In this document: in pieces, positions 47,631 to 52,126 of the stretch
Numbering within the stretch: position 1 is the stretch's first letter
Layout: each line of letters starts with the position of its first letter
Origin: a virus
Virus record (IMG/VR): IMGVR_UViG_3300032087_000495
Span: 1 to 52,126 of that record
Strand: one strand, 5' to 3'
Length of the DNA: 52,126 bases
Position numbers and translations under genes: made by a program
Notes under the pieces: generated by a model
Seen by the model: the letters and a program-made list of their open reading frames with translations, nothing else
Told to the model about the DNA's origin: nothing
Databases searched by the model: none

Positions 47631-48392
47631 TTAAGCAGCCCTCCGCAACCGCTCTTCTTGTAAGAACTGCATTAGTTCTGCTGTTTCCTGATCCGCGCAC
47701 TCTGGATTGTCACGCGCTAACTCCTGAACCTCGCGGCCCTCTTGCATAAGCTCGTCCCAAATATCTTGGTATTCGCCCATATCTTCAGAACCGGCTATAG
47801 AGAATGTACCGAAAGACCCACGGCCTTTCTCCTGACGGAAATCGCCAAGGCCGATTAGTTGTCCGGCATTCTGTACGAGAGAAGAGATAGAACGTGCGCT
47901 GAAATTAGGTGTAGCAAACCTGATTTCTACTTCGGCGCACCAGTTAGGAAGATAGGCACGAGTACGCATATCCGGTGTGCGGTTCATGTCCGCGGACCGT
48001 ACTACGTCAATTTTAAGGTACGGCTTGCCCCAGATATTTATATTTGCCTGTGGCAAGAAGATAAGCCGGTTAACGCTGGTCTTATTTACACCAGCCGTTT
48101 CAAGTGCAGCCGTAGCCATTGCACCCTTTACGCCAGCCGCTGGGAAACACAAAAGCGTGTCACCTTTTGGTTGGGTGTGCATGGAGTCGGCAAACTCCTG
48201 TTCCGGATTATGTTTGATTTCTTTCTTTTCAGCCGCAGTCTTGCGGCCTGCGCCAACGAGAAGGTCTCGTTTAGCTTTTGCCGACATACTGTTGAAGTAC
48301 ATCGGGGTCTGTCCAATCAAGCGGATTTTGATTTGGCCCTGCTTGATGACTGGGATGCTAATTGCATCATTAGTCTTTTTTGTAGCTGCCAT
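47631..48392 (-). CDS. Highly promoted early protein of unknown function (253 aa)
   Basis: SIPVIKQGQIKIRLIGQTPM, YFNSMSAKAKRDLLVGAGRK, LLCFPAAGVKGAMATAALET, KPYLKIDVVRSADMNRTPDM, WCAEVEIRFATPNFSARSIS, GLGDFRQEKGRGSFGTFSIA. I recall relatives in many phages near replication genes, named only as hypothetical. The closing G-x-G-D-F-R-x-E-K-G-x-G-x-F-G pattern looks like a Gly-rich loop of RRM/RAMP-type nucleic-acid-binding proteins (weak inference). It has a near-consensus promoter and AAAGGAG. Confidence 0.6.
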   Translation of the reverse strand: MAATKKTNDAISIPVIKQGQIKIRLIGQTPMYFNSMSAKAKRDLLVGAGRKTAAEKKEIKHNPEQEFADSMHTQPKGDTLLCFPAAGVKGAMATAALETAGVNKTSVNRLIFLPQANINIWGKPYLKIDVVRSADMNRTPDMRTRAYLPNWCAEVEIRFATPNFSARSISSLVQNAGQLIGLGDFRQEKGRGSFGTFSIAGSEDMGEYQDIWDELMQEGREVQELARDNPECADQETAELMQFLQEERLRRAA

Positions 48393-48428
48393 TTTTTTTC
48401 TCCTTTGCTAATGACATAAGAATTATCC

Positions 48429-48457
48429 TATATAGTCTTACTACTACATATTGTCAA
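48429..48457 (-). promoter_or_regulatory. Near-consensus sigma70 promoter for the 253-residue gene
   Basis: TTGACA (48457-48452), 17-base spacer, TATATA (48434-48429). It lies just after the terminator of the candidate small RNA. The half-site CATATTGTCAAG of the palindromic operator is present around the -35 box. Confidence 0.8.
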
Positions 48458-48461
48458 GCAG

Positions 48462-48533
48462 AAAAAAATACCCCCAGAGTCGTGCGAACTCTGGGGGCTA
48501 CTACGGGAACTTGTAAAGCTTGGGGGCTTTACA
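48462..48533 (-). ncRNA. Candidate ~70-nt small RNA, two hairpins with anti-leader linker
   Basis: From the promoter at 48540-48568 the RNA would start near 48533. It folds as a 10-bp stem CTTGTAAAGC/GCTTTACAAG (48535-48510). Then comes exactly 12 unpaired bases TTCCCGTAGTAG (48509-48498). A terminator stem CCCCCAGAGT/ACTCTGGGGG (48497-48471) and U-rich tail (to 48462) close it. The linker is the reverse complement of CTACTACGGGAA, the ribosome-binding leader of several early genes. No open reading frame of note is inside. The start site is predicted, so the 5' stem may be partly trimmed. Confidence 0.55.
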
Positions 48534-48539
48534 AGCTCA

Positions 48540-48568
48540 TATATATGCGATTGTTTGGGAAAAGTCAA
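48540..48568 (-). promoter_or_regulatory. Sigma70-type promoter of the candidate small RNA
   Basis: TTGACT (48568-48563), 17-base spacer ending ATCGCA, TATATA (48545-48540). It overlaps the stop codon of the NrdR-like gene. The ATCGCA-(-10) arrangement is the same as in the promoter at 40199-40226. Confidence 0.65.
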
Positions 48569-48870
48569 GAGAAATCGTCACCATGAATTAATTCTTCTAA
48601 CTCTTCGTCAGACATGTTTTCAAAATCCATGTCCTCAAAGCGTTTTTTCTTCTTCACTGGGTAACGCTTTACGGTCACCTTATCTAATTTCTTGATAGGA
48701 TCACCCATGATGTCGTCCAGTTTGACTACCTTAGTTTCTAAAGTTTCTAAAGTTTCTATGGTAGAATACTTATGACCGCACGTTAAACACCGCCGGTGAC
48801 GACGTGTTGTATCTCCAAGTCGCCTACTGTTATAGACCTTACTCTTTCCCTGACACTTGGGGCATATCAT
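48565..48870 (-). CDS. NrdR-like zinc-ribbon protein lacking the ATP-cone (101 aa)
   Basis: The start is placed at MICPKCQGKSKVYNSRRLGD (48870), GGGAG 8 bases upstream; the longer frame overlaps the upstream gene. The zinc ribbon has CPKC and CLTC with RRHRRCLTCGHKYSTIE between and after, very like the N-terminal DNA-binding half of NrdR. The ATP-cone domain that senses nucleotides is absent. It is replaced by a Lys-rich linker and an acidic helix (DMDFENMSDEELEELIHGDD). It may be a transcription regulator or RNA polymerase-binding protein. Confidence 0.65.
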   Translation of the reverse strand: MICPKCQGKSKVYNSRRLGDTTRRHRRCLTCGHKYSTIETLETLETKVVKLDDIMGDPIKKLDKVTVKRYPVKKKKRFEDMDFENMSDEELEELIHGDDFS

Positions 48871-49036
48871 TTCTTTCTCCCTGACAGCAATCTGATATGA
48901 CCATCTTGCATACTGAACATTGATAATGCCCGTGAACATCGACGGGCGGGAAGTGAACTATAGATGTATGGCAGCGAGGGCATAGCCCATCTTCTATTAA
49001 ACGCCCCATACTGCCATCACCCTGACTTATTGTCAT
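48839..49036 (-). CDS. Small zinc-ribbon protein (65 aa)
   Basis: CPRCHTSIVHFPPVDVHGHY, QCSVCKMVISDCCQGERND: two CxxC pairs, a classic ribbon. It is joined by ATGA to the AT-hook gene upstream and overlaps the NrdR-like gene downstream by 32 bases. An internal ATG (MGRLIEDG) is an alternative start. Function unknown, possibly nucleic-acid binding. Confidence 0.6.
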   Translation of the reverse strand: MTISQGDGSMGRLIEDGLCPRCHTSIVHFPPVDVHGHYQCSVCKMVISDCCQGERNDMPQVSGKE

Positions 49037-49257
49037 TTCTTTGGCGGACGACCGCGCTTTTTCTTTACCGGCGCGGCGATCTTTGCTTTTGGTGGACGGC
49101 CCCGTTTCTTTTTCACGGGAGCTTTACCGCCTACCCATGCTTCGTTGACCGTGGGCGTTGATTTGTCGTCAGCCCGCAGACGCCCCTTGTCATCTCTGGC
49201 CCGTTCAGGCCCACAGAAAAACATAGGGAAGAACAGTCGTAAGAATTTATTTAGCAT
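49033..49257 (-). CDS. AT-hook protein with two KKKRGRPPK motifs (74 aa)
   Basis: A hydrophobic N-terminus (NKFLRLFFPMFFCGP) is followed by an acidic linker and two tandem AT-hooks (APVKKKRGRPPKAKI and APVKKKRGRPPKK). The core RGRP binds the minor groove of A/T-rich DNA. It may tether phage or host DNA to the membrane or act as a small architectural protein. AGGAGAGG gives a strong ribosome-binding site. Such hooks are uncommon in bacterial viruses. Confidence 0.7.
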   Translation of the reverse strand: MLNKFLRLFFPMFFCGPERARDDKGRLRADDKSTPTVNEAWVGGKAPVKKKRGRPPKAKIAAPVKKKRGRPPKK

Positions 49258-49310
49258 ATACCTCTCCTTAGTAACTAAGACTTATCGCATACCATAGTTA
49301 AAAAAAATGG

Positions 49311-49451
49311 TCAACCGATTGTTTTGCGATAGACGTTCCACATGACGCGAAGCTGACCAGATATTGTCCGGCCCTCTAATTTCGCTAATTTCTTAATCTC
49401 TTCGTACACTTCGATGGGTACGAGAACAGATTTCCACTTGGTGATGTCCAT
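49311..49451 (-). CDS. Ribbon-helix-helix (Arc/CopG-like) regulator (46 aa)
   Basis: MDITKWKSVLVPIEVYEEIK, KLAKLEGRTISGQLRVMWNV, YRKTIG. A short strand (KSVLVP) then two helices is the RHH fold, which binds palindromic operators as dimers of dimers. AAGGAG precedes the ATG by 8 bases. It is a good candidate to bind the TGACAAYATGTTGTCA operators at 44.6 and 46.5 kb. Confidence 0.7.
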   Translation of the reverse strand: MDITKWKSVLVPIEVYEEIKKLAKLEGRTISGQLRVMWNVYRKTIG

Positions 49452-49503
49452 ATATAGCTCCTTATGTGTAGGAATATATAAGAGAAGTTGTTATTTTACA
49501 AGT

Positions 49504-49529
49504 AAAAAAGGCCCCGCCGAAGCGGGACC
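49504..49529 (-). terminator. Rho-independent terminator after polA
   Basis: Minus strand GGTCCCGC-TTCG-GCGGGGCC (49529-49510) with a UUCG-type loop and one G-U pair, then TTTTTT. It lies about 30 bases after the polymerase stop and separates it from the RHH gene. Confidence 0.85.
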
Positions 49530-49560
49530 AGTCTTCTAAGGGAGGATTTACATGAAACAA

Positions 49561-51453
49561 TTACTCTGCTTCACCCCAACTAGGACCGATCTCAATGTCA
49601 CATAAGTTGGGTATCTCTAACGGTACAGCATTTTCCATAATTTCTGCAACCTCTTTCGCTTCTTCACGATTTTTCACAGACATGGCGATCTCATCATGTA
49701 TTTGCACAAGCGGTATGCGTCCTGTCTTGTAGATGTTCACCATTGCTTTCTTAGTCATGTCCGCGGCAGACGCTTGGATCAGCCTGTTGAGTGCTTTGTA
49801 AGTGTACGCCCGCTTCAATCTGGTGGTCTCACCGTACTCGCGGATGGCCTCTTGGTATGGTAGAGCCTTGTTCATGGCAAAGGTGTCGGGCTCCCACAGA
49901 TCAAACCGGCACTTACGCCCCAGTATCGACCGGACGGAACCACTGCCGTCCTTTTTGTTCAGGTGATTTTGTACGCCGTTCATCAGTCCTTTCACAAACG
50001 GGACGCGGTCATGGTACTGCTTAACCAGACCCTTGGCCTCTTCAACATCAATATCTAGCTGGTCAGATAGCTTATTGACGCCCATGCCATACATCATGCC
50101 AAGGTTAATCGTCTTCGCCTGTTTGCGCGGGATCTCCGCCATTTCTGCGACCATCGTATGAAAATCCATATTACTATCATGTCTATAAGCATTAACGAAC
50201 TCCTCTGCGCCGTTAAGTAACGCGCCTCTTGTCTTGCCAAAAACGTATGCGTAATGAACCAAGATCCGTGGTTCCTGTTGCGAGAAATCTATAGCCGCCC
50301 ACTGGTCACCCTCTTCCGGCAGGAACAGACTGCGTATCATCGGCCCCATCTCAGGGTCACGCGCCGGTATCTGTTGTAGGTTTGGGTTTGACATGGATAT
50401 GCGTCCCGATACCGTGCCGCCATCGTCAGAACGGATCTGGTTGATGTGGCTATGTATGCGGCCATCAGAGCGGCAATGCTTCATTATGGTGTTGATGAAC
50501 GTGCCGCTGGTCTTGTTCAGGTTGCGGGCTTGCACGATCAGCCGTGCCAACTCGTGGTCATGGTCCGTGAGAAACGATTTGGTAAATGACGGGGCGTTCT
50601 TTTCTGTCTTTGGATACGGTATGCCCAGCGCGTCAAATGCTTTGGCTATAGACGCGGCGGCCCACAACTCCACGTCCCTACCGGCCACTCGCTTGATTTG
50701 AGCAAGCACATCCTTTTCTTTGCTTAGAAGCGTGTTCCGCGTTTTCTCGACTCTGTCCTGATCTACCCGCACCCCTCGCCATGTCATGTCGATCAGACAG
50801 GGCAACAGGTCAAGCTCTAGATTTGCGATTGGCCAGAGCTCTTCCTTGGTAAGCTGGGTGGACAGATAGTTCCAAAGATCCAGTGTAATTTCTGCGTCGT
50901 TCTGAGCGTATGGCCCCACATACATGGCTGGCATCTTCCACATCTCAGCCTTGGGGTCCAAGCCAAACTCGCGGGCTGCTTCTTGCAGAGTCTTTTCAGT
51001 CTTTATTTTACCCAGCAGATCGTAGGAGAGTGAGTTGAGGCTGTAGCTGAACCGGTTTTCATCCAGCAGTGCGGCCACCAACATGGTGTCGATTATGCGC
51101 CCGTTAATGGTAAAACCCATGCGGCGTATCCAGCCCGCGTCATACTGGGCGTTGTGCATAATCTTGTCGGCGGGACACTCAAACACTTTCTTCAGCCACT
51201 TGTTGACTATGCGCTCATCCAGATTGCCGCCACCTAGATGCCGAATGGGTATGTATCCAGCCCAGTCGGCAACAGCTACAGCGTAGCCCACTACCTCGCC
51301 GTCACCGGTAGGCCATCCGGGCCCGTTGGACTTGAGGTTTGGGTCCTTTGTCTCAACGTCGATGGCTATTTGTTTAGCATCGAATATGTCGGGTAGCTCT
51401 GCCGGTGGAACCCATTCACTCTTGGGTCCGAACATTGTCATCTGTAGTGCCAT
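49561..51453 (-). CDS. DNA polymerase I family (family A) with 3'-5' exonuclease
   Basis: 630 residues, like T7-type replicative enzymes without a 5' nuclease. Exo I D32-x-E34 (IDVETKD), exo II N101/D105 (HNAQYDAG), exo III Y182/D186 (YAQNDAE), so proofreading is probably intact. Motif A is D389 with E394 (IDFSQQEPRI). Motif B is K447-TIN-L451-GMM-Y455. Motif C is H586-D587-E588 (VQIHDEIA). The residue at the E. coli 762 position is Leu, not Phe or Tyr. It acts in phage genome replication and starts 1 base after the gene upstream. Confidence 0.95.
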   Translation of the reverse strand: MALQMTMFGPKSEWVPPAELPDIFDAKQIAIDVETKDPNLKSNGPGWPTGDGEVVGYAVAVADWAGYIPIRHLGGGNLDERIVNKWLKKVFECPADKIMHNAQYDAGWIRRMGFTINGRIIDTMLVAALLDENRFSYSLNSLSYDLLGKIKTEKTLQEAAREFGLDPKAEMWKMPAMYVGPYAQNDAEITLDLWNYLSTQLTKEELWPIANLELDLLPCLIDMTWRGVRVDQDRVEKTRNTLLSKEKDVLAQIKRVAGRDVELWAAASIAKAFDALGIPYPKTEKNAPSFTKSFLTDHDHELARLIVQARNLNKTSGTFINTIMKHCRSDGRIHSHINQIRSDDGGTVSGRISMSNPNLQQIPARDPEMGPMIRSLFLPEEGDQWAAIDFSQQEPRILVHYAYVFGKTRGALLNGAEEFVNAYRHDSNMDFHTMVAEMAEIPRKQAKTINLGMMYGMGVNKLSDQLDIDVEEAKGLVKQYHDRVPFVKGLMNGVQNHLNKKDGSGSVRSILGRKCRFDLWEPDTFAMNKALPYQEAIREYGETTRLKRAYTYKALNRLIQASAADMTKKAMVNIYKTGRIPLVQIHDEIAMSVKNREEAKEVAEIMENAVPLEIPNLCDIEIGPSWGEAE

Positions 51454-51454
51454 A

Positions 51455-51592
51455 TCATTTCCAGTAAATGGTTACGATCTCGTCGCCCTGTTGAAGAACC
51501 TTCCAGCCCTGATTGAGGTAATGGTCCAGTTGTTCAACGCGGATGAACCGAATGAGCTTATCTGATCTTTTAATCACTCGTTTCTTCGCCAC
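51455..51592 (-). CDS. Small basic protein before polA (45 aa)
   Basis: Starts at GTG: MAKKRVIKRSDKLIRFIRVE, QLDHYLNQGWKVLQQGDEIV, TIYWK. The basic N-terminus and a GWKVL-type beta end suggest a small regulatory or nucleic-acid-binding domain. It overlaps the DUF6378-like gene by 23 bases and ends 1 base before the polymerase ATG. Tight packing supports reality. Confidence 0.5.
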   Translation of the reverse strand: MAKKRVIKRSDKLIRFIRVEQLDHYLNQGWKVLQQGDEIVTIYWK

Positions 51593-51833
51593 CTAACGCT
51601 CCATACCCACAAATGTCTATCCAACTGTCCTCATGGTCTGGTGTTACTACCAGACGGGCCAGCTTAACAGCAACCATACATTGGTAAACCTGTTGAATAG
51701 TAACAGGTTTATCTAGCAGAACAGACCACATCTGTGCAATACGAGCGTGGTTTTCATGTGCGTCACCATATTCTTTCGCCCGTGGTCCGTTGACTAGGCT
51801 CTCTGCCTTATTGAGTATCTCTTTGCGGTTCAT
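51570..51833 (-). CDS. DUF6378-like protein (87 aa)
   Basis: NRKEILNKAESLVNGPRAKE, YGDAHENHARIAQMWSVLLD, MVAVKLARLVVTPDHEDSWI, DICGYGALGG. The pattern LVNGxRxxxYGDxxENxxRIAxxWS...KxARL...PDHEDSWxDIxGYxALGG is that of DUF6378, frequent in phages and possibly related in fold to MazG-type all-helical nucleotide hydrolases. Activity unproven. It is located among the replication genes. Confidence 0.8.
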   Translation of the reverse strand: MNRKEILNKAESLVNGPRAKEYGDAHENHARIAQMWSVLLDKPVTIQQVYQCMVAVKLARLVVTPDHEDSWIDICGYGALGGEETSD

Positions 51834-52008
51834 TATCTAAATTCCTATAAAAGTAAGGCTCTACCACGCACCCTCGATAATCTTTCTGAAGTGGACGACC
51901 CATACAATTTTCACAGATATCTCCCTGTTCTAAAGAAGATAGCTTATTGTAATAAGTCTTCCATTCATGGCCACACACATCGCAAAGGTAATGAGCTTCA
52001 TATTTCAT
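51808..52008 (-). CDS. Small zinc-ribbon protein (66 aa)
   Basis: MKYEAHYLCDVCGHEWKTYY, LEQGDICENCMGRPLQKDYR. CxxCGHEW plus CxxC is a rubredoxin-like zinc ribbon as in transcription factor and ribosomal-type knuckles. Coupled by ATGA to the helicase upstream. Function unknown. Confidence 0.65.
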   Translation of the reverse strand: MKYEAHYLCDVCGHEWKTYYNKLSSLEQGDICENCMGRPLQKDYRGCVVEPYFYRNLDNEPQRDTQ

Positions 52009-52126
52009 ATCTGATAGCTCCTAGTGGCATCGTCAGGTTCAACTAAGTATAGGTTCTGCTTGGTCCGCGTGATGCCGACGTAGAACACACGGTGCAGATC
52101 GTCAGGCGCAAGTTCCGCGGCCTTTG
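52005..52126 (-). CDS. UvrD/Rep-like SF1 helicase, C-terminal end (5' part outside window)
   Basis: The visible 39 residues include LAPDDLHRVFYVGITRTKQN, then LYLVEPDD. VGITRxK is motif VI of superfamily 1A helicases such as UvrD, PcrA and Rep. The gene continues beyond the right edge. It overlaps the zinc-ribbon gene by ATGA and lies with polA, so a replication or repair role is likely. Confidence 0.85.
   Translation of the reverse strand, partial: KAAELAPDDLHRVFYVGITRTKQNLYLVEPDDATRSYQI

Noticed and set aside
49551-49607. Plus-strand mini-frame MKQLLCFTPTRTDLNVT behind a good GGGAGG site
   Set aside because: Only 17 codons, antisense to the polymerase C-terminus, with no promoter found. 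The ribosome-binding-like sequence is probably chance next to the terminator.

Overview
The window is most of a tailed-phage genome, a podovirus with P22-like head-tail parts, probably from an aquatic or marine metagenome. The evidence is a P22-type portal with a long C-terminal helical barrel, a large terminase, a Mu gpT-like major capsid protein, a scaffold protein, a P22 gp4-like adaptor, a gp10-like stabilisation protein and a set of large ejection-type proteins. No tape measure, tail tube or sheath gene was recognised. No integrase, tRNA gene or CRISPR array was seen. Many small structural families look like those I remember from uncultured marine phages; that is recollection, not a search.

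Layout. Almost everything reads on the minus strand. The late block (39.1 kb down to 0.4 kb) runs terL, a metallopeptidase-like protein, portal, a membrane/lysis cluster with holin, T4-type lysozyme and an EF-hand membrane protein, a GroES co-chaperonin, scaffold, capsid and decoration proteins, a cluster of tiny basic proteins, adaptors, a long array of tail-fibre-like genes, ejection-type virion proteins, and an HlyC-like acyltransferase. It ends convergently against a plus-strand SNF2 helicase that enters from the left edge. Genes are tightly packed, mostly with ATGA, TAATG or 8-base overlaps.

Between terL and terS (39.2-42.7 kb) lies a module of separately promoted and terminated genes with visibly higher G+C: a DUF932-like gene, a Cys-rich GP88-reminiscent gene and several minigenes. 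It looks moron- or plasmid-derived. terS follows, with a cluster of GTAACGC repeats upstream of it. From 44 to 52 kb is an early/replication region: a lone plus-strand GNAT gene, many small zinc-ribbon genes, a ribbon-helix-helix regulator, an AT-hook protein, DNA polymerase A, a DUF6378-like gene and the tail end of a UvrD-like helicase. This region is rich in sigma70-type promoters, terminators and palindromes.

The most unusual items are (1) a candidate ~70-nt RNA whose 12-nt linker is antisense to the shared ribosome-binding leader of several early genes; (2) a ~600-bp non-coding stretch with GG about every 5 nt, reset by a GGCGGTT unit; (3) a tandem array of seven paralogous fibre-like genes in a duplicated i-ii-iii order, with the downstream ribosome-binding site built into their conserved C-terminal codons; (4) an HlyC-type acyltransferase among virion genes; and (5) GTAACGC iterons next to terS. 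All coordinates, motifs and spacings were read by eye.
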